A stretch of 64,000 nucleotides of DNA from Pseudomonas viridiflava (GCF_900573885.1 NZ_UPSE01000499.1:97772-161771), one strand, 5' to 3'. Positions 16,467-26,227 are shown, numbered from the stretch's first letter. Notes: a model not told the origin generated them from the letters alone. Numbers and translations are program-made.

Positions 16467-18851
16467 ATGAAACGCACCCTGACCGCCCTTGCCGTGGTGG
16501 TAGCCGCCGTTGCCGCTGGCGCCACCTGGTACATCCACAGCAAACAGCCCCTGCGCGATGGCCAAGTAGAACTGGCGCACCTGGATGGCGCTGTCAGCGT
16601 GCGTTACGACGAACGTGGCGTTCCCCATATCAAGGCGCAAAACGAGGCCGACATGTACCGCGCCCTTGGCTACGTGCATGCCCAGGACCGGTTGTTCCAG
16701 ATGGAAATGCTCCGCCGCCTGGCCCGTGGCGAACTGGCTGAAGTGCTCGGCGCCAAGCTGGTAGACACCGACCGCCTGTTCCGCACCCTGCGCCTGCGCG
16801 AACACGCCGACGCCTACGTCCCCAGGCTCGACCACAACACGCCGGCTTTCAAAGGGCTGGAGGCGTATCTGGATGGCGTCAACCAGTTCCAGGCCAGCCA
16901 CCCGAAACCCATGGAATTCGACCTGCTGGGCATCACGCCGCGCCCATTCACGCCTGAAGACACCCTGAGCGTGGCCGGCTACATGGCCTACAGCTTCGCC
17001 GCCGCCTTCCGTACCGAACCGGTGCTGACCTATGTGCGCGACGAGCTGGGCGCCGACTACCTGAAAATCTTCGACCTCAACTGGAAGCCGCAAGGTGCCA
17101 TTGGCCAGGCCGCGCTCGCCAGCAGCGACTGGAAAGACCTCAACGCCATTGCCCGCCTCAGCCACGACGCGCTGGTGGAGGCCGGCCTGCCGCAGTTTGA
17201 AGGCAGCAACGCCTGGACCATTTCCGGCAGCCGCACGCAAAGCGGCAAGCCGCTGCTGGCCGGCGACCCGCACATTCGCTTCGCCGTGCCGGCGGTGTGG
17301 TACGAAGCGCATCTGTCGGCGCCGGGCTTTGAGCTGTACGGCCACCACCAGGCGCTGAACCCGTTCGCCTCGCTAGGCCACAACATGGAGTTCGGCTGGA
17401 GCCTGACCATGTTCCAGAACGACGACCTCGACCTGATCGCCGAAAAGGTCAACCCGGACAGTTCCAATCAGGTGTGGGTCAACGGCCAGTGGGCCGACCT
17501 GCAAACCCGCGAGGAAGAAATCAAGGTCAAGGATGCCGAGCCGGTGAAACTGACCCTGCGCCAGTCGCCCCACGGCCCGATCATCAACGACGCCCTTGGC
17601 GCGTCGGCCGGCAAAACGCCGATTGCCATGTGGTGGGCGTTCCTCGAAACCGAGAACCCGGTGCTGCAAGGTTTTTACGAACTGAACCGCGCCAACACGG
17701 TAGAAAAAATGCGCAGCGCGGGGGCGAAAATTCAGTCGCCCGGCCTGAACCTGGTGTGGGCCAACGCCAAGGGCGACATCGGTTGGTGGGCCGCGGCGCA
17801 ACTGCCTGTTCGCCCCGAAGGCGTGAACCCGACGTTCATCCTCGACGGCAGCACCCACGAAGCGGACAAAAACGGCTTCTACCCCTTCAGCGCCAACCCG
17901 CAGGAAGAAAACCCGGCGCGTGGCTACATTGTGTCGGCCAACTTCCAGCCGGTGTCGCCCACCGGCATGGAAGTGCCGGGCTACTACAACCTCGCCGACC
18001 GTGGCGCGCGCCTCGACGAGCGTCTGGCTGACAACAGCGTGAAGTGGAACCTGGAAAACAGTCAGGCGCTGCAACTGGACCCCGGCACCGACTACGGCAA
18101 CCGCGTTCTGAAACCCCTGCTGCCCGTGCTGCGCACCGTCGTCACCGATCCCAATGAAATTCCGCTGCTGGAGCAGTTGAGCACCTGGAAAGGCGATTAC
18201 CCGCTGGACTCTGTGAGCGCGACGATCTTCAACCAACTGATCTACCAACTGGCCGACAGCGCCATGCGCGATGAACTGGGCGATGCCTTCTTCACCAACC
18301 TGCTGGCCACCCGCTCCTTCGACGTGGCGTTGCCGTTGCTGGCCGCCGACGAAAACTCGCCATGGTGGGACAACCGCAACACGCCGGCCAAAGAAACCCG
18401 AGCCGACATCGTCAAAGCCGCTTGGCAAGCCAGCCTCGCACACCTGAAAACCACAGCCGGTGATGATGCGAAAAACTGGCGATGGGGCACGCTGCACACC
18501 CTCACCCACGGCCACCCGCTGGGCGCGCAGAAGCCTTTGGACAAGCTGTTCAACGTCGGCCCGTTTGAAGCACCGGGCAGCCACGAAGTGCCCAACAACC
18601 TCAGCGCACCGGTTGGTCCGGCGCCGTGGGGCGTGATTTACGGACCGTCCACCCGCCGCCTGATCGACTTCGGCGATGCGGCCCACAGCCTGGGCATCAA
18701 CCCGGTTGGGCAAAGCGGCGTAGCGTTCGACGCGCACTATGCCGACCAGGCGCAAACCTACATCCAGGGCGGGTATGTGCCGCAGCACTTTGACGAAGCG
18801 GAAGTGGCGGCCAATACCAAAGGGACGTTGAAGTTGGTGCCGGCTAAGTAA
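16467..18851 (+). CDS. Penicillin-acylase-family Ntn hydrolase (AHL/penicillin acylase type)
   Basis: The 794-residue exported enzyme begins with a signal/anchor (residues 1-22). It is made as a precursor cut before Ser247 (in FEGSNAWTISG), which becomes the beta-chain N-terminal nucleophile; the alpha chain has the usual YVHAQDRLFQME segment. The length and the SNAW motif match penicillin G acylase and the quorum-quenching acylase QuiP of P. aeruginosa. The acyl specificity (AHL versus beta-lactam) cannot be told from sequence. An AATAAGGA site precedes the ATG, and a terminator follows 15 bases after the stop. Confidence 0.9.
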   Translation: MKRTLTALAVVVAAVAAGATWYIHSKQPLRDGQVELAHLDGAVSVRYDERGVPHIKAQNEADMYRALGYVHAQDRLFQMEMLRRLARGELAEVLGAKLVDTDRLFRTLRLREHADAYVPRLDHNTPAFKGLEAYLDGVNQFQASHPKPMEFDLLGITPRPFTPEDTLSVAGYMAYSFAAAFRTEPVLTYVRDELGADYLKIFDLNWKPQGAIGQAALASSDWKDLNAIARLSHDALVEAGLPQFEGSNAWTISGSRTQSGKPLLAGDPHIRFAVPAVWYEAHLSAPGFELYGHHQALNPFASLGHNMEFGWSLTMFQNDDLDLIAEKVNPDSSNQVWVNGQWADLQTREEEIKVKDAEPVKLTLRQSPHGPIINDALGASAGKTPIAMWWAFLETENPVLQGFYELNRANTVEKMRSAGAKIQSPGLNLVWANAKGDIGWWAAAQLPVRPEGVNPTFILDGSTHEADKNGFYPFSANPQEENPARGYIVSANFQPVSPTGMEVPGYYNLADRGARLDERLADNSVKWNLENSQALQLDPGTDYGNRVLKPLLPVLRTVVTDPNEIPLLEQLSTWKGDYPLDSVSATIFNQLIYQLADSAMRDELGDAFFTNLLATRSFDVALPLLAADENSPWWDNRNTPAKETRADIVKAAWQASLAHLKTTAGDDAKNWRWGTLHTLTHGHPLGAQKPLDKLFNVGPFEAPGSHEVPNNLSAPVGPAPWGVIYGPSTRRLIDFGDAAHSLGINPVGQSGVAFDAHYADQAQTYIQGGYVPQHFDEAEVAANTKGTLKLVPAK

Positions 18852-18866
18852 GGAACGCTGGATGCA

Positions 18867-18894
18867 AAAGCCCCGCGAGTGCGGGGCTTTTTTA
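18867..18894 (+). terminator. Terminator of the acylase gene
   Basis: An AGCCCCGC / GCGGGGCT stem with a short loop is followed by six T residues, 15 bases past the stop. Confidence 0.92.
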
Positions 18895-18919
18895 TGGGCT
18901 CGGGATTTGCGTTGGGGCT

Positions 18920-19037
18920 GGCCCTCTCCCCCCGCCCTCTCCCGCAAGCGGGCGAGGGGGCCTAACCGCGTAACAGGCTAAGTCGGTGATTCAGTTCCCC
19001 TCTCCCGCTTGCGGGAGAGGGGCTAGGGGAGAGGGCC
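18920..19037. repeat. REP-type palindrome pair
   Basis: Two inverted copies of a CCCTCTCCC/GGGAGAGGG element face each other, each with an inner CCCGC..AAGCGGG palindrome. Related copies lie at 34396-34511, 43131-43234 and 56649-56757, all between genes. No coding content is seen in this gap. Confidence 0.85.
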
Positions 19038-19063
19038 GAGCCAACGCCTATTTCTAGCTCAAT

Positions 19064-19090
19064 AAAAAAACGCCCCGAAGGGCGTTTTTC
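19064..19090 (-). terminator. Terminator of the spu operon
   Basis: A CGCCC / GGGCG stem with a TTCG-type loop is followed on the minus strand by a T run; it lies 12 bases beyond the spuH stop. Confidence 0.9.
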
Positions 19091-19102
19091 ACAACCAATC
19101 AA

Positions 19103-20002
19103 TTACGCAGTAGCATGCTTCTGCGACGGATCCCGACGACTATCCGGCCCGGCCGCATTGGCCGCACCGGTGGTTTCGTCCATGGCCTGCTGAATCGCTT
19201 TCAGGCGACGCTTCTCGGCCTTGCGGCTGAAGAACCAGACCAGGAAGGTGAACATCGACACCACCAGCAGAATCAAGCTGGCTACGGCGTTGATCTCTGG
19301 CTTCACGCCCAGACGCACGGCGGAGAACACTTCCATCGGCAGGGTGGTGGAACCCGGGCCCGATACGAAGCTGGCCAGCACCAGGTCGTCCAGCGACAGG
19401 GCGAACGACATCATGCCGCCCGCTGCCAGCGATGGCGCGATCATGGGGATGGTGATCAGCATGAACACCTTCCACGGTCTGGCGCCCAGGTCCATGGCCG
19501 CTTCTTCAATGGACATGTCCAGCTCACGCAAGCGCGCCGACACCACAACCGCTACGTACGAGGCGCAGAAGGTGGTGTGGGCGATCCAGATGGTCAGGAT
19601 GCCGCGCTCTTGTGGCCAGCCGATCATCTGCGCCATGGCTACAAACAGCAGCAGCAGCGACAGACCGGTGATCACTTCCGGCATTACCAGCGGCGCAGTG
19701 ACCAGACCACCGAACAAGGTGCGACCCTTGAAGCGGGTGATGCGGGTCAGCACGAATGCCGCCATGGTGCCGAGCACCACCGCAGAAATCGCGGTGTAGA
19801 AGGCGATTTCCAGCGAGCGGCCCACGGAGTTCATCAGTTGGGTGTTGTCGAGCAGACCGACATACCACTTCACCGACCAGCCACCCCACACCGTCACCAG
19901 CTTGGAGGCGTTGAAGGAGTAGATGACCAGAATCACCATCGGCATGTAGATGAACAACAGGCCCATCACCAACATGATGTTCGAGAAACTGAAGCGCTTC
20001 AT
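19103..20002 (-). CDS. spuH: Polyamine ABC transporter permease (PotI type)
   Basis: The 299-residue inner-membrane protein has six predicted helices and the permease EAA loop (ELDMSIEEAAMDLGARPWKVF, residues ~160-180) that docks on the ATPase. It is the second permease of the spermidine/putrescine importer and the last gene of spuABCDEFGH. Its ATG overlaps the spuG stop by 4 bases. The C-terminal ~25 residues are hydrophilic and poorly conserved-looking. Confidence 0.95.
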   Translation of the reverse strand: MKRFSFSNIMLVMGLLFIYMPMVILVIYSFNASKLVTVWGGWSVKWYVGLLDNTQLMNSVGRSLEIAFYTAISAVVLGTMAAFVLTRITRFKGRTLFGGLVTAPLVMPEVITGLSLLLLFVAMAQMIGWPQERGILTIWIAHTTFCASYVAVVVSARLRELDMSIEEAAMDLGARPWKVFMLITIPMIAPSLAAGGMMSFALSLDDLVLASFVSGPGSTTLPMEVFSAVRLGVKPEINAVASLILLVVSMFTFLVWFFSRKAEKRRLKAIQQAMDETTGAANAAGPDSRRDPSQKHATA

Positions 20003-20907
20003 GCTTTGCCCTCCAGTTCTTTGGCCTGGCTACGGTTGAACAGAATGATTGGCACGATAAGAATCGCCAGCATCACCACCGCCAGAGCAGACGCCACCGG
20101 CCAGTCGCGGTTGTTGAAGAACTCGCCCCACAACACTTTGCCGATCATCAGCGTTTCCGGACCGCCCAACAGTTCAGGAATCACGAACTCGCCCACTACC
20201 GGAATGAACACCAGCATGCAGCCGGCAATAATGCCGTTCTTGGCCAGCGGCACGGTGATTTTCCAGAAGTTGTTGAAGTTGGTCGAACCCAGGTCCGAGG
20301 CGGCTTCCAGCAACGACAGGTCGTGTTTCACCAGGTTGGCGAACAGCGGCAGCACCATGAACGGCAGGTAGGAATAAACCACGCCGATATACACCGCCAG
20401 GTTGGTGTTGAGGATTTGCAGCGGCTCGCTGATCAGCCCCATGCCCATCAACGCGGAGTTGAGCAGGCCGTTGTTGCTGAGAATGCCCATCCAGGCATAC
20501 ACGCGGATCAGGATGGCCGTCCAGGTCGGCATCATGATCAGCAGCAGCAACACGGTTTGCGTGTCCTTGTTGGCGCGGGCGATGCCGTAGGCCATCGGGA
20601 AGCCGATCACCAGGCACAGCACCGTGCTGATAAAGGCCATCTTCAACGAGCCGAGGTAGGCCGAGATATACAACTCGTCCTCGGTGAGCATCACGTAGTT
20701 GCCCAGGTTGAGGAGCACCTGCAGCTTCTGCTCCACGTAGGAGTAGATCTCGGTGTATGGCGGAATGGCCACGTCGGCTTCAGCGAAGCTGATCTTCAGA
20801 ACGATGAAGAACGGCAGCATGAAGAACAGGAACAGCCACAGAAACGGCACGCCAATGACGGCCTGCCTCCCCGTGGGGATCAGTGCTTTGAGTTTTCGAC
20901 TTTTCAT
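19999..20907 (-). CDS. spuG: Polyamine ABC transporter permease (PotH type)
   Basis: The 302-residue inner-membrane permease has a first helix at residues ~18-38 and an EAA loop LSLLEAASDLGSTNFNNFWK (~190-209). It pairs with spuH to form the channel for SpuD/SpuE-bound polyamines. It overlaps its neighbours by 4 bases on both sides, indicating translational coupling. Confidence 0.95.
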   Translation of the reverse strand: MKSRKLKALIPTGRQAVIGVPFLWLFLFFMLPFFIVLKISFAEADVAIPPYTEIYSYVEQKLQVLLNLGNYVMLTEDELYISAYLGSLKMAFISTVLCLVIGFPMAYGIARANKDTQTVLLLLIMMPTWTAILIRVYAWMGILSNNGLLNSALMGMGLISEPLQILNTNLAVYIGVVYSYLPFMVLPLFANLVKHDLSLLEAASDLGSTNFNNFWKITVPLAKNGIIAGCMLVFIPVVGEFVIPELLGGPETLMIGKVLWGEFFNNRDWPVASALAVVMLAILIVPIILFNRSQAKELEGKA

Positions 20908-22046
20908 GAGCGCAACGCGACCCCGCTATCGTCTTCCCACCAGACGAACACTTCATCGCCCCAGGTTGGACGGGCGCCGCGACGTTCGGCGTTAGCCACG
21001 AACGATTGCACGATCTTGCCGCTTGGCAGCTCGACGTAGAACACCGAGTGACCGCCCAGGTAGGCGATGTCGTGCACCTTGCCGCGCGACCAGTTGTATT
21101 CGCAGGTTGGCATTTCGGTGGTGACCAGCAGCTTCTCCGGGCGGATGGCGTAGGTGATCTGCTTGTCTTGCACCGAGGTGGTCACGCCGTGGCCAACGTA
21201 GATGGCGCGTTCCAGATCCGGACTGGCGATCAGGGCGTGGCCTTCCATGTCTTCAACCACGCGGCCTTCGAACAGGTTCACGTTGCCGATGAACTCGCAG
21301 ACCATGCGGCTGGTCGGGGTTTCGTAGATGTCGATAGGGCTGCCGATTTGCGCGATCCAGCCCAGGTGCATGATGGCAATGCGCTCGGCCATGGTCATGG
21401 CCTCTTCCTGGTCGTGGGTCACCATTACGCAGGTCACGCCCACGCGCTCGATGATTTCCACCAGTTCGAGCTGCATTTGCGAACGCAGTTTTTTGTCCAG
21501 TGCGCCCATGGGCTCATCGAGCAGCAGCAGCTTCGGGCTCTTGGCCAGCGAACGGGCCAGGGCCACGCGCTGACGCTGACCACCGGAGAGCTGATGCGGC
21601 TTGCGCTTGGCGTACTGGGTCATGTGCACCAGCTTGAGCATCTCGTTGACGCGCTCGTCGATTTCAGCCCTGGACATGCGGTCCTGCTTGAGGCCGAAGG
21701 CGATGTTCTGCGCCACGGTCATGTGCGGGAACAACGCGTAAGACTGGAACATCATGTTGATCGGCCGCTCGTAGGGCGGCATGTCGGTGATGTCCTGGCC
21801 GTCGAGGAAAATCCGTCCCTCGGTTGGGCGTTCAAAGCCTGCCAGCATCCGCAGCAAGGTGGATTTACCCGATCCAGAGCCGCCGAGCAGGGCGAAAATC
21901 TCGCCCTTGTTGATTGTCAGGGACACATCGTCCACTGCAATCGTCTCGTCGAACTTCTTGGTCACCCGATCGATTTTGACCAAAACCTCTTTAGGTTTCT
22001 GGTCGCCCTCGAGGGCTTTCTTGTAGGCGCCGGAGGCAACTGCCAT
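20904..22046 (-). CDS. spuF: Polyamine ABC transporter ATP-binding protein
   Basis: The 380-residue PotA/PotG-type ATPase has Walker A GGSGSGKST (~residues 55-63), signature LSGGQRQRVALARSLA, Walker B LLLLDEPMGALD and the switch His in VTHDQEEAM. A C-terminal TOBE domain follows (~300-380). It energises polyamine uptake through SpuGH. Start MAVASGAYKKALEGD after a GGGAG ribosome site. It follows spuE after 130 bases that contain a strong hairpin, which probably lowers expression relative to the binding proteins. Confidence 0.95.
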   Translation of the reverse strand: MAVASGAYKKALEGDQKPKEVLVKIDRVTKKFDETIAVDDVSLTINKGEIFALLGGSGSGKSTLLRMLAGFERPTEGRIFLDGQDITDMPPYERPINMMFQSYALFPHMTVAQNIAFGLKQDRMSRAEIDERVNEMLKLVHMTQYAKRKPHQLSGGQRQRVALARSLAKSPKLLLLDEPMGALDKKLRSQMQLELVEIIERVGVTCVMVTHDQEEAMTMAERIAIMHLGWIAQIGSPIDIYETPTSRMVCEFIGNVNLFEGRVVEDMEGHALIASPDLERAIYVGHGVTTSVQDKQITYAIRPEKLLVTTEMPTCEYNWSRGKVHDIAYLGGHSVFYVELPSGKIVQSFVANAERRGARPTWGDEVFVWWEDDSGVALRS

Positions 22047-22072
22047 TACAAAACTCCCAACTTTATTTTGAG

Positions 22073-22095
22073 GGCCGGCCCACTACGGACCGGCC
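22073..22095. other. Intercistronic hairpin between spuE and spuF
   Basis: A perfect GGCCGG/CCGGCC stem lies 27 bases before the spuF start. The T run is on the plus-strand side only, so on the operon strand it is a stem without a U tail: more likely an mRNA-stability or attenuation structure that favours the upstream binding-protein genes than a true terminator. Confidence 0.65.
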
Positions 22096-22176
22096 TTTTT
22101 TCATCGTCACCCGACCGTTGTCAGGTGATTACTGGGTTATTAGCGCCAGGCGCTTCACTCGTTACGTGTTCAGTCG

Positions 22177-23271
22177 TTATTTGCCGGACTTGATCTTGGT
22201 CCACGAACGGGTCACCACACGCTGCAGCTTTTGCGGCAACGGCACCGATACGTACAAGCGGTCGAGGACTTCTTGCGGCGGGTAAATCGAAGGGTCGTTA
22301 CGCAGCTCCTGGTCCATCACCGCATCAGCCTTGCTGTTGGGGTTGGCGTAGCCGACGTATTCGCTGATCGGCGAGATGACGGCCGGGTCCAGCAGGTAGT
22401 TGATAAAGGCGTGGGCCTCTTTGGCGTTCGGGGCGTCGGCCGGAATGGCGAGCATGTCGAACCACAGGTTGCCGCCTTCTTTCGGAATGCTGTAGGCAAT
22501 CTCGACACCCTTGCCGGCTTCCTTGGCGCGCTCAGCGGCCTGGAACACATCGCCGGAGAAACCTACGGCCACGCAGATGTTGCCGTTGGCCAGATCGGAG
22601 ATGTATTTCGAGGAATGGAAGTAGGTGACGTAAGGACGAACTGCCAGCAGTTTGGCTTCGGCCTTTTTGTAGTCGTCAGGGTTGGTGCTGTTGGCATCCA
22701 GGCCCATGTAATTGAGCATGGCCGGGAACATTTCATCCGGCGAGTCGAGGAAGGCGACGCCGCACTGGCTGAGCTTCTTGATGTTCTCCGGCTCGAACAG
22801 CGTGGCCCAGGAATCGATATGGTCGACGCCCAATACCGCCTTCACTTTTTCCACGTTGTAGCCAATGCCGTTGGTGCCCCACAGGTACGGAACGGCGTAG
22901 ACGTTGCCCGGATCGACCTTGTCGAGCTGCTTGAGCAGCTTGGGATCCAGGTTACTGAAATTGGGCAGCTGGCTGCGGTCGAGTTTCTGGAACACGCCGG
23001 CCTTGATCTGCTTGGACAGGAAGTTGTTCGAGGGCACCACCACGTCGTAACCGGTGCGGCCAGCGAGCATCTTGCCTTCGAGGGTTTCGTTGGAGTCGAA
23101 CACGTCGTAAACCGGCTTGATCCCGGTGGCTCTCTGGAAATCTGCCAGGGTGGTTTCGCCGATGTAGTCGGTCCAGTTGTAGACATGCACGGTCGGCTCG
23201 GCCTGGGCCAGGGCACTGACACCCATCAGGGCGACGGCGCTTATCAGGGTTTTGCGCAAGGTTATTGGCAC
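22177..23271 (-). CDS. spuE: Periplasmic polyamine-binding protein (SpuE type)
   Basis: The 364-residue exported protein has a signal peptide (to ~residue 24, ALAQA) and the PotF/PotD fold starting VHVYNWTDYIGE. It has a C-terminal VVTRSWTKIKSGK tail that it shares with SpuD. Position as the second of two tandem binding proteins identifies it as the SpuE equivalent, spermidine-preferring in P. aeruginosa. Specificity here is inferred by position, not shown. Confidence 0.92.
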   Translation of the reverse strand: MPITLRKTLISAVALMGVSALAQAEPTVHVYNWTDYIGETTLADFQRATGIKPVYDVFDSNETLEGKMLAGRTGYDVVVPSNNFLSKQIKAGVFQKLDRSQLPNFSNLDPKLLKQLDKVDPGNVYAVPYLWGTNGIGYNVEKVKAVLGVDHIDSWATLFEPENIKKLSQCGVAFLDSPDEMFPAMLNYMGLDANSTNPDDYKKAEAKLLAVRPYVTYFHSSKYISDLANGNICVAVGFSGDVFQAAERAKEAGKGVEIAYSIPKEGGNLWFDMLAIPADAPNAKEAHAFINYLLDPAVISPISEYVGYANPNSKADAVMDQELRNDPSIYPPQEVLDRLYVSVPLPQKLQRVVTRSWTKIKSGK

Positions 23272-23437
23272 ATGTCCATCCTCATTTTGTTTTCACTATG
23301 GCCATCAACGGTGGCCAGTTGGTTAGCGCGGTTGCCCCTGTTGTACGGCTCACAGGTGGCAAAACAACAATTGCAGGGCGCAAAAAACTGCAAACGCCAA
23401 CTGCTTGGAGCCCGTGAGCAATACATCTACAGAAGAA

Positions 23438-23466
23438 CCCTGGGCATCGTTGACGCCCGGGTTCCG
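23438..23466. other. Hairpin between spuD and spuE
   Basis: Imperfect arms (GAACCCTGGGC and GCCCGGGTTC) lie in the 238-base gap between the two binding-protein genes, 45 bases after the spuD stop. No T run follows on the operon strand. The rest of the gap shows no open frame I would support. Confidence 0.5.
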
Positions 23467-23509
23467 GACACACCTCCAGCGGCATCCACCGCCGGAGGCG
23501 TTGGTTCGC

Positions 23510-24607
23510 TTACTTGCCGGACTTGATCTTGGTCCAGGAGCGGGTCATCAAACGTTGCACCTTGGCCGGAAGGTCAGGGAACGCGTAGAGCTTTTTCATC
23601 ACGTCGTCGCTTGGGTAAATGCCCGGGTCTTTACGGATGGCTTCGCTCACCAACGGCGTGGCGGCGGAGTTGCCGTTCGGGTAAGACACCTCGTCACTGA
23701 TCTCAGCAATGATTTCCGGCTTGAGCAGGAAGTCGACGAACTTCAGAGCGCCTTCCGGGTTTGCGGCATCCTTTGGAATGGCCACGGTGTCGAAGAATGC
23801 GCCAGCGCCTTCCTTCGGAATGTTGTAGCCAACGTTGACCTTGTTCTTCGCTTCTTCAGCGCGGGACTTGGCCTGGTAGATGTCGCCCGAATAGCCGATA
23901 GCCACGCAGATGTTGCCGTTAGCCAGGTCGGAAATGTACTTGGACGAGTGGAAGTAAGCGGTCGAAGGACGCACTTTCAGGAACAGCGCTTCGGCTGCGG
24001 CCAGCTCTTTCGGGTCCTGGCTATCTGGCTTGTAGCCCAGGTAGTGCAGTGCCGCCGGGAGCATTTCGGTTGGCGAGTCGAGGAAGCTCACGCCGCACTC
24101 TTTCAGCTTGGCCATGTTCTCTGGCTTGAATACCAGGTCCCACGAATCGACCGGTGCGTTGTCGCCCAGAACGGCTTTGACCTTGTCGACGTTGTAGCCG
24201 ATACCGATGGTGCCCCACAGGTAAGGAATGGCGAACTTGTTGCCCGGGTCGCTGATTTCCAGGGTCTTCATCAGCTCGGGGTTGAGGTTCTTGTAGTTCG
24301 GCAGCTTGCTGCGATCGAGCGGCTGGTAAACGCCGGCTTTGATCTGCTTGGCCAGGAAGGAGTTGGACGGCACCACGATGTCGTAGCCCGACTTGCCGGC
24401 CAGCAATTTGGCTTCGAGCACTTCGTTGCTGTCATACACGTCGTAGACGACTTTGATGCCGGTCTCTTTGGTGAATTTTTCAACGGTGTCCGGTGCAATG
24501 TAATCGGACCAGTTGTACACGTGTAGCACTTTGTCATCGGCCTGGACCGCGCCGACCATTGCTCCCAATAAGGACAACGCGAGAAAGGACTTGCCGAATG
24601 TTTTCAT
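23510..24607 (-). CDS. spuD: Periplasmic polyamine-binding protein (SpuD type)
   Basis: The 365-residue product has a signal peptide (cleavage near AVQADD, residue ~23) and PotF-like lobes starting VLHVYNWSDYIAPD. It is paralogous to spuE next door over its full length, including the 3'-terminal RSWTKIKSGK codons. By order it corresponds to SpuD, putrescine-preferring in P. aeruginosa. An AGGAGC ribosome site lies 9 bases before the ATG. Confidence 0.93.
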   Translation of the reverse strand: MKTFGKSFLALSLLGAMVGAVQADDKVLHVYNWSDYIAPDTVEKFTKETGIKVVYDVYDSNEVLEAKLLAGKSGYDIVVPSNSFLAKQIKAGVYQPLDRSKLPNYKNLNPELMKTLEISDPGNKFAIPYLWGTIGIGYNVDKVKAVLGDNAPVDSWDLVFKPENMAKLKECGVSFLDSPTEMLPAALHYLGYKPDSQDPKELAAAEALFLKVRPSTAYFHSSKYISDLANGNICVAIGYSGDIYQAKSRAEEAKNKVNVGYNIPKEGAGAFFDTVAIPKDAANPEGALKFVDFLLKPEIIAEISDEVSYPNGNSAATPLVSEAIRKDPGIYPSDDVMKKLYAFPDLPAKVQRLMTRSWTKIKSGK

Positions 24608-24805
24608 GCGTACAGCTCCTGTTTTATGTAGTTATCCGAACAGTGGCGTTGCTTGGAGACCGGAGTATCCGTTCCCGTGGCGGCCACCCTTCGGTGAGCC
24701 TGGCCAACGCACCGTGCAGTCTGGCAAGGACAAGCGCGGGTTTACAACTTTTCGGCGCACTCGAAGCGAAATTTCCCACTCCGAGCGACCCAGCCCAACT
24801 ACTGC

Positions 24806-26173
24806 TTAACCGAGTACTGCACTGGCGGTCAGATCCAGACACTTGCGTGCCTTGGTCACCAGTTCATCGATTTCGTCTTTGCTGATTACCAGCGGCGGCG
24901 CAATGATCATGGTGTCGCCTACGGCGCGCATGATCAGACCGTTGTTGAAGCAGTGGCCGCGGCAGATCATGCCGACGCCCTTGCCCTCGAACCGCTCGCG
25001 GGTCTTTTTGTCTTTCACCAGCTCAATGGCGCCGAGCATGCCAAGACCGCGCACTTCACCCACCAGAGGGTGATCCGCCAGCTCACGTAAACGCTTTTGC
25101 AAATACGGTGCCGTTTCGGCGCGCACCTTCTCGAGAATTTTTTCCTCGCGAATGATCCGCAGGTTTTCCAGCGCCACGGCGGCCGCCACCGGGTGACCGG
25201 AATAGGTGAAGCCGTGGTTGAAGTCGCCGCCTTCGTTGATCACGTCGGCAACCTTGTCGCTGACAATCAGGCCACCCATGGGGATGTAACCCGAGGTCAG
25301 GCCTTTGGCGATGGTCATCAGGTCTGGCGTGTTGCCGTAGTAGTCACTGCCGAACCACTCGCCGGTGCGGCCAAAGCCACAGATCACTTCGTCCGCGGCA
25401 AAGAGGATGTCGTACTTGGCGAGAATTTCGCGCACCTTCGGCCAGTAGGTGTCGGGCGGAATAATCACGCCGCCTGCGCCTTGAATCGGCTCGGCAATAA
25501 ACGCCGCGACCTTGTCTTCGCCGACTTCGAGAATTTTCTTTTCCAGCTGCTCGGCAGCCCAGATGCCGAATTCGGCGGGGCTCATGTCGCCGCCTTCACC
25601 AAACCAGTACGGCTGCGGGATGTGCACGATGTCGGGGAGCATGCCGCCCTGCTCGTGCATGCCTTGCATACCGCCCAACGCGGCGCCGGCCACGGTGGAG
25701 CCGTGATAACCATTGAGGCGGCCGATGATGACTTTCTTCTGCGGCTTGCCCTTCACCTGCCAGTAGTGACGGACCATACGCAGCATGGTGTCGTTACCTT
25801 CCGAACCCGAACCGGTAAAGAACACGTGATTCATGTGCGGCGGCGCCAGCTCGGCGATGGTTTTCGCCAGCTCCAGCACCGGTGGGTGCGCGGTCATGAA
25901 GAAGGTGTTGTAGAACGGCAGCTCTTTCATCTGCCTGGCCGCCGCATCAGCCAGCTCATCGCGGCCGTAGCCGATGGCCACGCACCAGAGGCCGGCCATG
26001 GCGTCGAGAATCTTGTTGCCTTCGCTGTCCCACAGGTACACGCCATCGGCCTGGGTAATGATGCGCGGGCCCACTTCCTTCAGCTGTTTATAGTCACTGA
26101 ATGGCGCCAGGTGATGGTCGTTGCTCAGCGCTTGCCACGCGCGCGTCTGCGGGTTTTTCATCGGGCTGGTCAT
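24806..26173 (-). CDS. spuC: Putrescine/polyamine:pyruvate aminotransferase
   Basis: The 455-residue class-III (omega) PLP aminotransferase has a PLP-binding Lys in MTIAKGLTSGY (~residue 288) and an Asp in LFAADEVICGFGRTG. It moves the terminal amine of putrescine or cadaverine to pyruvate, giving 4-aminobutanal. Start MTSPMKNPQTRAW is chosen because GAGG lies 7 bases upstream; the longer frame would need a TTG. It lies between spuB and spuD, as in P. aeruginosa. Confidence 0.95.
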   Translation of the reverse strand: MTSPMKNPQTRAWQALSNDHHLAPFSDYKQLKEVGPRIITQADGVYLWDSEGNKILDAMAGLWCVAIGYGRDELADAAARQMKELPFYNTFFMTAHPPVLELAKTIAELAPPHMNHVFFTGSGSEGNDTMLRMVRHYWQVKGKPQKKVIIGRLNGYHGSTVAGAALGGMQGMHEQGGMLPDIVHIPQPYWFGEGGDMSPAEFGIWAAEQLEKKILEVGEDKVAAFIAEPIQGAGGVIIPPDTYWPKVREILAKYDILFAADEVICGFGRTGEWFGSDYYGNTPDLMTIAKGLTSGYIPMGGLIVSDKVADVINEGGDFNHGFTYSGHPVAAAVALENLRIIREEKILEKVRAETAPYLQKRLRELADHPLVGEVRGLGMLGAIELVKDKKTRERFEGKGVGMICRGHCFNNGLIMRAVGDTMIIAPPLVISKDEIDELVTKARKCLDLTASAVLG

Positions 26174-26194
26174 TGCAAACCTCAATTCAAACAA

Positions 26195-26212
26195 GCCCGG
26201 CGTGTGCCGGGC
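26195..26212. other. Intercistronic hairpin between spuB and spuC
   Basis: A perfect 7-bp GCCCGGC / GCCGGGC stem with a GTGT tetraloop lies in the 54-base gap. No T tract follows on the operon strand, so it is more likely an RNA stability or processing element than a terminator. Confidence 0.6.
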
Positions 26213-26227
26213 CTGGTGAGTCTCTGA

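Noticed and set aside
17373..18947. A 524-residue open frame antisense to the acylase gene
   Set aside because: Antisense to a well-supported enzyme; composition typical of shadow frames.
22073..22101. Rho-independent terminator for the spu operon at the spuE-spuF junction
   Set aside because: The T run lies on the plus-strand side only; on the operon strand there is no U tail, so it would not end the operon.
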